From Clostridium_X cadaveris (GTDB lineage Bacteria > Bacillota > Clostridia > Clostridiales > Clostridiaceae), in the NCBI RefSeq assembly GCF_039521325.1, contig NZ_BAAACD010000024.1: a DNA stretch of 64,000 nt; one strand, written 5' to 3'. Positions within the stretch are counted from its first letter, which is position 1, and every line of letters begins with the position of its first letter. The position numbers and the translations under genes are program-made. Positions 25,431 through 34,253 of the stretch are shown one piece after another. The notes under the pieces were generated by a model. It was not told the DNA's origin. It was given only the letters and a program-made list of their open reading frames with translations, and did not search any database.

Positions 25431-26108
25431 ATGGACTTTATTTGTAAATCTCCATTGTTTGGAATAGTACTTTCAATACTTGCTTTTGAAATAGGTCTTT
25501 ATATAAATAAAAAATTAAAATCCCCTATTTTTAACCCACTACTAATTTCTATAGCACTTATAATATTGTTTTTGTGTATTTTTAATATTCCATTAGAAAA
25601 CTTTAATGTAGGTGGAAATATGATTTCATTATTCCTTGCACCTGCTACATCAGTATTAGCTATCTCAATATATAATCAAATAGATATGCTTAAGAAAAAC
25701 TTTCTTCCTGTAATATCTGGAGCATTTGTGGGATCTTTAGTATCTATGGGTAGTGTATTTTTACTTTCTAAAGCATTTGGGCTAGATAAGGCTTTAACTG
25801 CTTCATTGATACCTAAATCAGTTACTACTCCTATAGCTATAGAGATATCTTCACAATTAAGTGGTATCGTTCCAGTAACTGTAGCAGCTGTTATAATAAC
25901 AGGTATATTAGGTTCAATACTTTCTCCTGTATTAATAAAAATATTTAGGGTGAAAGATCCAATGGCAGCTGGTATTGCAATAGGAACCTGCAGCCATGCT
26001 GTAGGAACTTCAAAAGCTATAGAATTAGGCGAAGTTGAAGGCTCTATGAGCGGCGTTGCCATATGTATAGCTGGAATAATGACAGTTATAATTTCCTTAT
26101 TTTTATAA
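25431..26108 (+). CDS. LrgB/CidB family membrane protein
   Basis: The 225-aa polytopic protein with the LrgB pattern (SLIPKSVTTPIAIEIS, then GIAIGTCSHAVGTSKAIELGE) is the obligate partner of LrgA-type proteins. The start is taken as ATG 25431, because a GGGGG site lies 10 bases upstream; the in-frame ATG at 25422 sits against that site and inside lrgA. A perfect terminator follows. The pair probably acts in cell lysis control or small-metabolite transport. Confidence 0.93.
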   Translation: MDFICKSPLFGIVLSILAFEIGLYINKKLKSPIFNPLLISIALIILFLCIFNIPLENFNVGGNMISLFLAPATSVLAISIYNQIDMLKKNFLPVISGAFVGSLVSMGSVFLLSKAFGLDKALTASLIPKSVTTPIAIEISSQLSGIVPVTVAAVIITGILGSILSPVLIKIFRVKDPMAAGIAIGTCSHAVGTSKAIELGEVEGSMSGVAICIAGIMTVIISLFL

Positions 26109-26111
26109 TTT

Positions 26112-26165
26112 AAAAGCATTGAAATAAAAGATAAAGGTTATATCTTTTGTTTCAATGCTTTTATT
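26112..26165. terminator. Bidirectional terminator between lrgB and the DUF1836 gene
   Basis: Perfect arms AAAGCATTGAAA/TTTCAATGCTTT lie between convergent genes and contain a smaller internal AAAAGATA/TATCTTTT pairing. Confidence 0.85.
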
Positions 26166-26168
26166 GTA

Positions 26169-26702
26169 TTACTCAAAATATTTTTCTACTATTTCCTCTG
26201 CTAAGTTTCTATATAAATTTGATAAGTTTATAAGAGATAAAATATGTAATATTAATTCTTCATTCTCATCTTTCAAATTTTCAATTTGAGATTTTTCATT
26301 TTCTAAAAACTTTTCTAGATTTCCTTTGGATTTTTCTAAGTATTTTGAATACAGGTCTGTAAGCTCTTTTTCATCATTATTTTCTATAAGTGTACTTAAA
26401 ACATTTTTTATAGAATTTATAGGTATACCTTGTTTTAGATTATATATAAGTATTAATAATATTATATGATTCATGGAATACTTCTTATTATGGATTGGAG
26501 GCAGTAGTTTATCTTTAGCATAATTATTTATCATAGTCTTTGTCAGATGTTTATTTTTATCCGATTTTTCTCCTTGGTCTAAAATGTTGTCAAATAGAGT
26601 TATAACTTGATCCATATACAAATCCAATTTGGGAATATCTTGAATTTCTATTGTTTTATTATTCTTTATTTCATCTAATATACTTAATAATTCCTTATTC
26701 AT
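26169..26702 (-). CDS. DUF1836 domain protein
   Basis: The 177-aa cytoplasmic protein has the DUF1836 domain across about residues 10-120. It has an N-terminal DQVITLFDNIL helix and a helix-turn-helix-like LTKTMINNYAKDKLLPPI that resembles a MerR recognition helix, followed by a Lys/Glu-rich coiled segment. Family function is unknown; regulation is a reasonable guess from the DNA-binding-like motif. The ATG at 26702 is chosen for its AAGGAGG site; the in-frame ATG at 26723 lies upstream of that site. It is a single gene, divergent from the hemolysin III gene. Confidence 0.8.
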   Translation of the reverse strand: MNKELLSILDEIKNNKTIEIQDIPKLDLYMDQVITLFDNILDQGEKSDKNKHLTKTMINNYAKDKLLPPIHNKKYSMNHIILLILIYNLKQGIPINSIKNVLSTLIENNDEKELTDLYSKYLEKSKGNLEKFLENEKSQIENLKDENEELILHILSLINLSNLYRNLAEEIVEKYFE

Positions 26703-26807
26703 ATTATCTCCTCCTTGTAACATAGTTTCTATAACTATGTATAATTGCCTCTATATATTATAGTAATAAAGATTATAAAAAAAGTCAAAATTTTTCACCT
26801 ATATCTC

Positions 26808-26836
26808 TTGTTTATTTCCAACTTATGTTGTATCAT
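26808..26836 (+). promoter_or_regulatory. Promoter of the hemolysin III gene
   Basis: TTGTTT at 26808-26813 and TATCAT at 26831-26836 are separated by 17 bases and lie 59 bases before the gene. Confidence 0.55.
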
Positions 26837-26894
26837 ATTAATATAACCTCATATAGTTTTCAAAACCATATGTTGTGACTAAGGAGTTGATTTA

Positions 26895-27539
26895 ATGAAA
26901 AACACATACAGAGAGCCTATAAATGGTTTTACTCATTTATTTGGTGCATTAATTTCTTGTGTAGGTCTTGTATTTATGCTGGTAAAGGTATTATCTCAAG
27001 GAGGAAATTATGCTGCTTTAAGCGGTGCATTAATCTTTGGTATTAGCCTTATATGTCTTTACACCGCCTCTTCTATTTATCATTTAGTAAATGGTACAGA
27101 TAAGGTTTTAGCATTTTTAAGAAAACTTGATCACTCCATGATTTTTGTTTTAATAGCAGGTACTTATACTCCTATATGTCTTCTTTGTCTTGATGGCACT
27201 CTACGTATAGTACTTCTTTCAGTAATATGGAGTCTCGCTTTAGCAGGAGTGGTATTCAAAATGTTTTGGTTTAATGCTCCAAGGTGGATATCCACAATTG
27301 CTTATATTGGAATGGGATGGATTGCACTATTTATATTCTCTCCACTCTCAAAAGCTTTACCTTTCATGGGATTCTTTTGGCTTATTCTTGGTGGTGTTAT
27401 GTATACTGTTGGTGGCATTATGTATGGATTAAAAAGACCTAATATATCCGATAAATTTGGCTTTCACGAACTATTTCATGTCTTCATACTTTTAGGTAGT
27501 TTAAGCCATTTTATATTGATCTTTAATTATATATTGTAA
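26895..27539 (+). CDS. Hemolysin III / PAQR family membrane protein
   Basis: The 214-aa protein has seven membrane helices and the conserved PAQR/HlyIII residues: SSIYHLV (His), KLDHSMIFVLIAGTYTP (Asp-His and Thr) and HELFHVFILLGSLSHF (His x2). These could bind a metal at a hydrolase-like site. Bacterial members (YqfA, Bacillus HlyIII) have uncertain roles; they affect membrane fluidity or act as pore formers on blood cells in tests. Calling it a toxin from sequence alone is not justified. It is monocistronic with its own promoter and terminator. Confidence 0.92.
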   Translation: MKNTYREPINGFTHLFGALISCVGLVFMLVKVLSQGGNYAALSGALIFGISLICLYTASSIYHLVNGTDKVLAFLRKLDHSMIFVLIAGTYTPICLLCLDGTLRIVLLSVIWSLALAGVVFKMFWFNAPRWISTIAYIGMGWIALFIFSPLSKALPFMGFFWLILGGVMYTVGGIMYGLKRPNISDKFGFHELFHVFILLGSLSHFILIFNYIL

Positions 27540-27548
27540 AATAATACA

Positions 27549-27593
27549 AAAATAAGAGCTTATAATAAAGAAAGTTATAGCTCTTATTTTTTT
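27549..27593 (+). terminator. Rho-independent terminator of the hemolysin III gene
   Basis: Arms AATAAGAGCTTATAA/TTATAGCTCTTATT, nearly perfect, are followed by a T-run. Confidence 0.85.
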
Positions 27594-27660
27594 ATATAAT
27601 TTTACCTAAAAACTTGTCGCTTCTTTTTCTTAACATATATTATATTTCTACATTTTTATT

Positions 27661-27681
27661 ATAGAATATATGATATTCTAT
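27661..27681. promoter_or_regulatory. Perfect palindrome upstream of the FtsX/ATPase ABC operon
   Basis: ATAGAATAT-atg-ATATTCTAT has 9-bp arms and a 3-base centre, 45 bases upstream of the first gene. It is a good operator candidate for a dimeric regulator. No regulator gene is adjacent. Confidence 0.5.
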
Positions 27682-27725
27682 CTTTGTAGAGATTTCTAAT
27701 AATCAATATTTAAGGAGTGTATTAT

Positions 27726-28793
27726 ATGAAAGGTTTACTCCAAAAATTAAAAATTTCAAAAATAGAGTTTTTTCTTATCTTAGGTTTCTTCATATCAGCC
27801 TATTCTTTCAGTATAACTATAAGCTCTTGTTACAGATATTATAGAATAGCCGTAGAAAGCAATAAATTTTATGATGATTATTTATTGACAACTCTAATAT
27901 CTAAAGACTCAGCTTTAAACCTATCAGATTATATCAAATCTTTCACGGATAATGATATAAATGACTTTTCTCTAAATCCTATAGCTTCCCATGGAGAGCA
28001 AAAGAATGTAATGACTTTTAATAAAGTTTTTTTAGCTGGTGATGGATTCGATATCACAAAATATGCAGATATATCAGGTCGCTATCTAAATAAAGACGAA
28101 TTAAAAAGCAATAAAAAACTTGCAGTTATAGGAGAAGCTTCAAATCAATATTCAATTAGGCATGATGATAAATCCTATGTCCAATTGTTTAATGATTTGT
28201 ATGAAATAACTGGTGTCATTAGAAATTCTAATTTCTTTATAGATACCTCCATAATCCCTATAATGTCATTAGGCTTTGAAGCTTCTACTTATGAATCTTT
28301 GAGTTTTCTAGTAAATAAAACTCACTTTAATTCTTTAAAAAACTTAGAAAACTCCTCTTTACATATATCTTTCAAGGAAATACCTCAAAAATCAATTGTA
28401 AAATATATAGTAGATAATGTGCCTAATTTTAAAGAAATTAGTTATGAAATCTATCTTGGTCTTATTAATTTAGTCTTATTTTCATTTTTCTTTGCCAATA
28501 GTATAAAATCAAAAATTGCTATTATGAAAGTCTTAGGGGCAAAGAATACAGATATATTTAAAGAACTTTTAAGTAGTATCTTAAAGCTGTCTACTACAGG
28601 AATAGTTTTGGGGCTCTTATCTTCATATATAACTATTCATTTTATGAGTACAGCATTCCCTAGAACCTACTCCCCATTAGGCATAACTAACATTTCTATA
28701 ACATTTTTAATTGTATATCTTATATCCATACTAGTGTCTATTGGTATTTTATTTAATGTTATGAAATTTAAATTGATGAAAGATATAAGGTGA
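27726..28793 (+). CDS. FtsX-like ABC transporter permease (first of two)
   Basis: The 355-aa membrane protein has one N-terminal helix (about 15-37), an extracytoplasmic MacB-like domain (about 40-235) and three C-terminal helices with the FtsX-type MKVLGAKNTDIFKELLSS motif. The start is ATG 27726, with AAGGAG 8 bases upstream; an in-frame GTG at 27717 is inside that site. It is the first gene of a three-gene operon with a second permease and an ATPase. It probably acts as a mechanotransmission-type exporter or sensor; the substrate is unknown. Confidence 0.85.
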   Translation: MKGLLQKLKISKIEFFLILGFFISAYSFSITISSCYRYYRIAVESNKFYDDYLLTTLISKDSALNLSDYIKSFTDNDINDFSLNPIASHGEQKNVMTFNKVFLAGDGFDITKYADISGRYLNKDELKSNKKLAVIGEASNQYSIRHDDKSYVQLFNDLYEITGVIRNSNFFIDTSIIPIMSLGFEASTYESLSFLVNKTHFNSLKNLENSSLHISFKEIPQKSIVKYIVDNVPNFKEISYEIYLGLINLVLFSFFFANSIKSKIAIMKVLGAKNTDIFKELLSSILKLSTTGIVLGLLSSYITIHFMSTAFPRTYSPLGITNISITFLIVYLISILVSIGILFNVMKFKLMKDIR

Positions 28794-28797
28794 TGAT

Positions 28798-30021
28798 ATG
28801 AGAGATAAATTTTTATTTTTTGATTTTAAAAGAAGTAAATTTTTAAATTTATTAATAATCATGCAAGTATGTCTTTGGCTATTTTATATAGCATCCTTGA
28901 TATCACTATTTAGATTTGATAGTTCCTATCACTCTAGATTTGAACGCTCTATTGACACTTCTAATTCAGCAATGATGGTGTTTTATAAGATGATTCCTAA
29001 AGCTACCACTGAGGAAATAAAAACTGATTATATAGATAAAATACAAAAAACTTTAACCTTATTACATAACAATGGATATGAGCATGGTACTGTTAAGCGA
29101 GATCCATATACTGAAATACCTTTAGATGTATTAAAATCAACGAATAAAGATGTAAAGAATAACTTTTCTTTAGGTCAATCCAGCGATAATATGGTTATAA
29201 AATTTAATCCTTCTGCTATAAGTCACTACAATAATAATATAATAGGTGAAATTTCAACAAAAGACTGGATTACAAAGAATGATTATATCCCTACTGTTCT
29301 TGGATTTAATTATTCTAAAAAATTCAATATTGGAGAATCATTTAGTTATGATAACAAAACTTACTTAATTAAGGGATTCTTTAAAAAAGATTCTCTTACC
29401 TTTGATTATAGCGATGCCGTAAATAGTTCATTTCTATTAAATTCATCTATTGTCATTCCTGGTGAAGATAAAGATTTTTTTGAAAATTTTAGCTATGAGC
29501 CTATAGTCATCTATCCTTCAGCAAATAATACTTTAAATCTGAAGGACATAGAAAAAATTTCTTCTTCAATTTCTTCTGATATAGTTGTAAAAGATTTGAA
29601 TGAGGATTTAAATATTTTTCTAACTGAAATAAAATCTAGGAAACTTTTTGAAACCATCAGAATTTTAATTATTACTTTAATAGCTACTGCTTCTATTGTT
29701 GCAACAATTTCTTATAAAATTACCAGTGATAAAGATAGGATAGGGTTGCTTTTCTGTTTAGGTATAAAAAAAATAGAAATATTCACCATATTTTCAACAG
29801 AATTTATGATTAATGTCTTAATAGGTATATTATTAGGAAGCATGTTTTATATAAAAAATTGTAAAAAAGTATATTCATTTTTTATAAACGAAAACTTGCT
29901 TTCAAATTTATATATGTCTATAGGTATCTTATTAATAATTGTATTAGCTATTATTATATTACAATTTAGTGAGGTCAATAAATTAAGTCCTAAAGAAATG
30001 GTAGGTGGATTTGTAGAATGA
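28798..30021 (+). CDS. FtsX-like ABC transporter permease (second of two), divergent
   Basis: The 407-aa membrane protein has one N-terminal helix, an extracytoplasmic domain of about 230 residues, and three helices at the C-terminus. LLFCLGIKKIEIFTIFSTEF takes the place of the FtsX motif. It is only weakly like its neighbour, so the two probably form a heterodimer. It starts 4 bases after the first permease stop with AAGGTG upstream, and ends with the ATGA overlap of the ATPase gene. The extracytoplasmic part is not one I recognise. Confidence 0.8.
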   Translation: MRDKFLFFDFKRSKFLNLLIIMQVCLWLFYIASLISLFRFDSSYHSRFERSIDTSNSAMMVFYKMIPKATTEEIKTDYIDKIQKTLTLLHNNGYEHGTVKRDPYTEIPLDVLKSTNKDVKNNFSLGQSSDNMVIKFNPSAISHYNNNIIGEISTKDWITKNDYIPTVLGFNYSKKFNIGESFSYDNKTYLIKGFFKKDSLTFDYSDAVNSSFLLNSSIVIPGEDKDFFENFSYEPIVIYPSANNTLNLKDIEKISSSISSDIVVKDLNEDLNIFLTEIKSRKLFETIRILIITLIATASIVATISYKITSDKDRIGLLFCLGIKKIEIFTIFSTEFMINVLIGILLGSMFYIKNCKKVYSFFINENLLSNLYMSIGILLIIVLAIIILQFSEVNKLSPKEMVGGFVE

Positions 30022-30719
30022 GTATTTTAAAATTAAATAACATCTCAAAAATATATGGTAAGGGAAACAATGCTGTAAATGCACTTAATAATTTAAGTTT
30101 AGAGATATCACAAGGAGAACTCATTGCAATTATGGGCCCTTCAGGATGTGGAAAAAGCACTCTTTTAAATATACTAGGTTGTATTGATTACCCCTCTAGC
30201 GGACAGTATTTTCTCTTCGATACTCCTATAGACTTTAAAAAATTAAACACTCTATCAGACATTCGTAACGAAAAAATTTCGTTTATATTTCAAAACTTTG
30301 CACTTATTAAAGATTTAACTGTTATAGAAAATGTTATATTACCTTTGAAATTTAGACGTATTCCCCTTAAATCAAGAAGAATAGTTGGTGAAAAATATCT
30401 AAAAGAGCTTGGTATTGAAAGCTTAGCTAAAGCCTCTATAAGAGAGCTTTCTGGAGGTCAACAGCAAAGAGTTGCTATTGCAAGAGCACTTGCTCAAGAA
30501 ACTGATATTATTTTAGCTGATGAACCAACTGGTGCTCTTGATGAAGAAAATAGCATTAAAATAATGAACTTATTAGTATCTCTAAACAGAAAATATAATA
30601 AAACCATTATAATAGTAACTCATGATAATGTAGTTGCAAGTTTTTGTGATAAAACTCTATATATGAAGGATGGTTCTTGGACCACTTCTCATAATATTAC
30701 CTCTAAATTTTCCAAATAA
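30018..30719 (+). CDS. ABC transporter ATP-binding protein (MacB/LolD type)
   Basis: The 233-aa ATPase has Walker A GPSGCGKST at about 40-48, Q-loop FIFQNFALIKDLTVIENV, signature ELSGGQQQRVAIARAL, Walker B ILADEPTGALDE and switch His in IIVTHD. The DEPTGALD form is the mark of the MacB/LolD/FtsE branch, which powers FtsX-like permeases. It overlaps the second permease by 4 bases. Relatives act in antimicrobial peptide or bacteriocin resistance, lipoprotein release or cell-wall hydrolase control. No immunity gene or two-component system is next to it. Confidence 0.93.
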   Translation: MSILKLNNISKIYGKGNNAVNALNNLSLEISQGELIAIMGPSGCGKSTLLNILGCIDYPSSGQYFLFDTPIDFKKLNTLSDIRNEKISFIFQNFALIKDLTVIENVILPLKFRRIPLKSRRIVGEKYLKELGIESLAKASIRELSGGQQQRVAIARALAQETDIILADEPTGALDEENSIKIMNLLVSLNRKYNKTIIIVTHDNVVASFCDKTLYMKDGSWTTSHNITSKFSK

Positions 30720-30799
30720 TTCTAATCACAAATATCTCTTTCTTTCTATAGAGACTATTCAGATCTCTATTTTTGAATCTTTTTAAAATTTAAAATATA

Positions 30800-30832
30800 A
30801 AAAAACTCTATTTTTTAATATATAATAGAGTT
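30800..30832 (-). terminator. Terminator-like hairpin oriented against the flanking genes
   Basis: AACTCTATT/AATAGAGTT (9 bp, perfect) is followed by seven T on the - strand only. Both flanking genes are on the + strand, so it would stop antisense transcription; as a + strand structure it lacks a T-run. Confidence 0.45.
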
Positions 30833-30883
30833 GTACCAATAATGGTACTTATAAATACAAATGAAAGAAAAGAGGACAATTCT

Positions 30884-31669
30884 ATGATAAAATTAATAGC
30901 TAGTGATATGGATGGTACTCTTCTTGATGGAAATGGAAAACTAAATGAAGAATTTTTCCATGTATTTAAAAAGCTTAAAAAAAATAATATAATTTTTGCA
31001 GCTGCCAGCGGAAGACAATATTTTAATCTTGCTGAGAATTTTAAACCAGTAAAAGATGATATGCTATTCATCTGTGAAAATGGTACCTATGTACTTCATA
31101 AAGATAAAGAACTTTACTCTAACGTTTTAGATAAAAGTTATGTTGATGCTCTTATAGAACATGGACGAACTATTGAGGGTTGCGAACTTGTACTTTGTGG
31201 CAAAAAATCTGCATACATTGAAAAGAGTTATGAAAAATTTATAACAGAAGTGGAAAAGTATTACTTTAAATATACTATTGTAGATGACCTTACAACTGTT
31301 GATGATGATATTTTAAAGGTTACTCTATGTGATTTTCTAGGTGCTAAAGAAAATAGCAATAATATAATTTCTCCAACGTGGGGGTCTAAACTTCATGTTG
31401 CGGTATCTGGTCAAATATGGCTTGATATAACTAATAAAGGTGCTAATAAAGGTGTTGCCTTAGAACATGTCCAAGAGAAACTTAATGTGTCTTATGACGA
31501 AACCATGGTATTTGGAGATTATTATAATGACTTAGAAATGCTAAAAAAAGCTCATTATAGTTTTGCTATGGAAAATGCTCCTGAAGAAGTTAAGGAATCA
31601 TCTAACTTTGTAGCTAAAAGTAATATAAATAATGGCGTTTTAGAAGAGATAAAAAATAGAATTCTTTAA
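30884..31669 (+). CDS. Cof-type HAD-IIB family phosphatase
   Basis: This 261-aa cytoplasmic hydrolase has the HAD motifs DMDGTLLD near residue 8 (nucleophile Asp and acid-base Asp), AASGRQ, KGVALEHV (Lys) and VFGDYYNDLEML (metal Asp). A C2B cap domain is inserted in the middle. Such enzymes dephosphorylate sugar phosphates, nucleotides or cofactors such as FMN; the substrate cannot be assigned. The start at ATG 30884 is preceded by AGAGGA; the longer frame to 30842 has no ribosome binding site. It is a single gene with a perfect terminator. Confidence 0.92.
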   Translation: MIKLIASDMDGTLLDGNGKLNEEFFHVFKKLKKNNIIFAAASGRQYFNLAENFKPVKDDMLFICENGTYVLHKDKELYSNVLDKSYVDALIEHGRTIEGCELVLCGKKSAYIEKSYEKFITEVEKYYFKYTIVDDLTTVDDDILKVTLCDFLGAKENSNNIISPTWGSKLHVAVSGQIWLDITNKGANKGVALEHVQEKLNVSYDETMVFGDYYNDLEMLKKAHYSFAMENAPEEVKESSNFVAKSNINNGVLEEIKNRIL

Positions 31670-31674
31670 TGATT

Positions 31675-31712
31675 AAATACAGCAAGTTTTCCTTGCTGTA
31701 TTTTCTTTTATT
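31675..31712 (+). terminator. Rho-independent terminator of the HAD phosphatase gene
   Basis: Arms AAATACAGCAAG/CTTGCTGTATTT are followed by TCTTTTA. Confidence 0.9.
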
Positions 31713-31770
31713 TCCATTTATATGCTATAATATTATTGGTCATATGACAATTTAATTTGGGGGAGATTTT

Positions 31771-32901
31771 ATGCTATATAGAAATTATGGTAAAACTAAC
31801 GAAAAAGTATCCACATTAGGTTTTGGTCTTATGAGACTTCCTTTATCAGATGGCAAAATAGACAGGTCAAAATCTAGTGAACTTTTAGACTACGCTATAT
31901 CAAGAGGGCTAAATTATTTAGATACCGCTTATCCATACCACAATGGAGAGTCAGAGGAATTTTTAGGTGAATATCTAAAGTCACGTAATATTCGTGAAAA
32001 AGTATTTATTGCAACTAAACTTCCAAGTTTTCTTATAAAAACTAGAGATGATTTTGAAAAATATTTTAATGAGCAGATGAAAAAACTTCAATTGGATTAT
32101 GTTGATTTTTATCTAGTCCATGCTTTGAACAAAGAGTATTTTGAAAATGTGAAATCTCTTGGAGTTTTTGAGTTTCTTGATTCCTTAAAAGCTCAAGGTA
32201 AAATCAAACATGTAGGTTTTTCTTTCCACGACAAATTAGAAGTTTTTAAAGAAATTGTTGATTCTTACCCTTGGGAATTCTGCCAAATACAATATAATAT
32301 CTTAGATGCAAACTATCAGGCAGGCGAAGAAGGCTTAAAATATGCTACTGATAGAGGTCTTGGACTTGCTGTAATGGAACCTTTAAGAGGTGGAAGGCTT
32401 GCTTCAAATGTTCCTAAGGACATTAAAGAGCTTTGGGATAGTGCCGAAGTTAAACGAACTCCAGCTCAATGGGCCTTTAAATATCTTTGGAACAATGAAA
32501 ATGTAGATGTGGTTTTAAGTGGTATGAATGATTTTGATCAAATAAAGGATAATATAGATACTGCCGAAACTACAGATGCAAATTCCTTATCTCATTCTGA
32601 AACAGAACTTATTGAAAAAGTTAAAGAAAAATACATTTCAAAAATAAAGGTAAACTGCACCGCATGCAGGTACTGTATGCCATGTCCAATGGGAGTAAAC
32701 ATTCCTAAAGCTTTCGACTATCTAAATAATGCCTCTTTGTTTGATGATTTATCAACATTTAAAGAAAACTATATAAAATCCCTTAAAGATAAAGAAAGCC
32801 CTGTAAATTGTATTAAATGTGGAAAGTGTGAAACTATTTGTCCTCAACACATAGAAATAAGAAAATCTTTAGAAGAAACTATTTCTGTTTTTAATTTATA
32901 A
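31771..32901 (+). CDS. Aldo/keto reductase with C-terminal 4Fe-4S domain
   Basis: The 376-aa protein has an N-terminal aldo/keto reductase TIM barrel (about 1-265; GFGLMRLPL, then LDTAYPYHNGESEEFLG with Asp-Tyr, later KLP and VDFYLVHAL). It ends in a C-terminal ferredoxin-like part with CTACRYCMPCPMGV near residue 293 and CIKCGKCETICP near 350. The fused architecture is common in anaerobes, where electrons may enter from ferredoxin. Substrate is unknown. A GGGGGAG site lies before the ATG. It stands alone before a perfect terminator. Confidence 0.93.
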   Translation: MLYRNYGKTNEKVSTLGFGLMRLPLSDGKIDRSKSSELLDYAISRGLNYLDTAYPYHNGESEEFLGEYLKSRNIREKVFIATKLPSFLIKTRDDFEKYFNEQMKKLQLDYVDFYLVHALNKEYFENVKSLGVFEFLDSLKAQGKIKHVGFSFHDKLEVFKEIVDSYPWEFCQIQYNILDANYQAGEEGLKYATDRGLGLAVMEPLRGGRLASNVPKDIKELWDSAEVKRTPAQWAFKYLWNNENVDVVLSGMNDFDQIKDNIDTAETTDANSLSHSETELIEKVKEKYISKIKVNCTACRYCMPCPMGVNIPKAFDYLNNASLFDDLSTFKENYIKSLKDKESPVNCIKCGKCETICPQHIEIRKSLEETISVFNL

Positions 32902-32903
32902 TA

Positions 32904-32936
32904 AAAAAATGGGATGAAAACTCATCCCATTTTTTA
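32904..32936. terminator. Bidirectional terminator between aldo/keto reductase and amidase genes
   Basis: Arms AAAATGGGATGA/TCATCCCATTTT lie between convergent genes, with A and T runs on the two sides. Confidence 0.9.
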
Positions 32937-32947
32937 TATAATTGTTA

Positions 32948-33775
32948 CTATAATAATAGCAGCTTTCTCCATGTTTCTTTTCCCACAATACCATCTTCAG
33001 TTAACCCATTATCTCTTTGAAATTTCATTATAACTTGTTTAGTTCCATAACCCAAAATGCCGTCTGCTCCATAAGGTAAGCCATATCCAAGTGATGTAAG
33101 ACGTTGTTGCATTATTCTTACAATGCCTCCTGTATTACCTATTCTGAGCATAGGACATACTTCTAAAGTATTCTCATCAGCTATTCCTTGTATAATCTCA
33201 ATATTACCTCTTTCCTTGCTACATTCTTTTTGAAGCTCTTCCACCCAGCTTTTCCTGCTTTTCTTTCCTATAATTCCATTAACTATTTCACTAGCCATAG
33301 CTTCTGCATTATACAATTCCATGTCTTTTTCATTGTCTATAAAACAACATTCTATCACCATAGCTTTCATTACCGTTTTTCTAATAACATATAATCTTGA
33401 TCCATCCTTAATTCCTCTGTTACGATATCCCAGACTAGATATATTTTCCAAAATATCTAGAGCCTCTTTAAACTTTCTAGCGGCATAGGTATAAATCTCT
33501 GTTCCATATGCAATACCATTAAAAGCATGCAGATGTAATGATATATATAAATCTCCCCCCTCTTTGTTAGCAGTTTTAACTCTATATTCTAAGGATTCGT
33601 GCAATGTAGCTGCATTATCAGGACTACATACTATAACTCTATGTCCTATAGCTTCCAATTTTTCTTTTATCTTATAACCTATTTCTCTAGTGCATTCCTG
33701 CTCTTTTCTGCCACAACCTTCCGTACCTAAGTCAGCTCCGCTTAACGTATGTCCCATATCCAGTAAGATTTTCAT
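32948..33775 (-). CDS. N-acetylmuramoyl-L-alanine amidase with peptidoglycan-binding domain
   Basis: The 275-aa protein has an Amidase_3 catalytic domain (about 1-170). It begins LLDMGHTLSG with the zinc His; a following Glu in the GCGRKEQE region, SLHLHAF (second His) and VIECCFID (catalytic Glu) complete the site. A C-terminal PG_binding_1 domain (about 210-275; GADGILGYGTKQVIMKFQ) follows. It cleaves the bond between MurNAc and the stem peptide. There is no signal peptide, as in autolysins released by lysis, in phage endolysins, or in mother-cell spore-lysis enzymes. Context does not decide among these. Confidence 0.9.
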   Translation of the reverse strand: MKILLDMGHTLSGADLGTEGCGRKEQECTREIGYKIKEKLEAIGHRVIVCSPDNAATLHESLEYRVKTANKEGGDLYISLHLHAFNGIAYGTEIYTYAARKFKEALDILENISSLGYRNRGIKDGSRLYVIRKTVMKAMVIECCFIDNEKDMELYNAEAMASEIVNGIIGKKSRKSWVEELQKECSKERGNIEIIQGIADENTLEVCPMLRIGNTGGIVRIMQQRLTSLGYGLPYGADGILGYGTKQVIMKFQRDNGLTEDGIVGKETWRKLLLL

Positions 33776-34253
33776 TTTAGACCTCCTTCTTAATTTCTGT
33801 ACATACTACATAGTGTGCGAATCTTTAATAACCGTCACTTTAAAATTTTAATTTTTTACGGTAACACAATAGTTATAAAATTTTTATATGATTCCTTAGA
33901 TATAACTTTTTTATTTTATTGTATAAAATTTTTTAAAGTGTCTATAATTTAGAAGGAGTTTAATGCTATAACCTATTTTTATTTTTTTATAATACTCCCT
34001 CTATTTTAAAAAGCTAGATACGAATCTGGCTTTTTTATTTTCTTTGTGTCTTTTCCTACTATATCAACATAATATACCCTACAGCAGAATTCTCTATTTC
34101 TATATTTGTCCATTTTCATATATCGTTAAACTACTCTTACCCTTCAAGACCCCCCATAAAACTTTAAATACTCATCTTTGGAGGTATTTCAAGTTTGCAT
34201 TTAATAAACTATGTACATCATTCAACTTTGAATATGCGGTATTAAATATAAAG
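33776..34253. other. Long intergenic stretch (478 bp) without an intact gene
   Basis: It holds the amidase promoter region, very AT-rich sequence, and a terminator-like hairpin at 34008-34036. Towards 34250 it holds the downstream flank of the catalase relic, including an AAATAC/GTATTT stem near 34166-34189. A short + strand frame from 34044 runs into the antisense of the relic and has no ribosome binding site. I see no other gene or RNA. Confidence 0.6.
34008..34036. terminator. Terminator-like hairpin
   Basis: AAAAAGCTAGAT/ATCTGGCTTTTTT with one mismatch. On the - strand it is about 220 bp beyond the catalase relic and may be its old terminator. Confidence 0.65.

Noticed and set aside
26895..27539. 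The hemolysin III gene as a virulence toxin
   Set aside because: The family is a widespread PAQR membrane protein; toxin activity cannot be inferred from sequence.
30808..31071. A - strand frame over the start of the HAD phosphatase
   Set aside because: It is a shadow of the conserved HAD coding sequence and lacks a ribosome binding site.
32948..33775. The amidase as a phage endolysin marking a prophage
   Set aside because: No other phage gene is nearby, and bacterial Amidase_3 proteins without signal peptides are common in spore formers.
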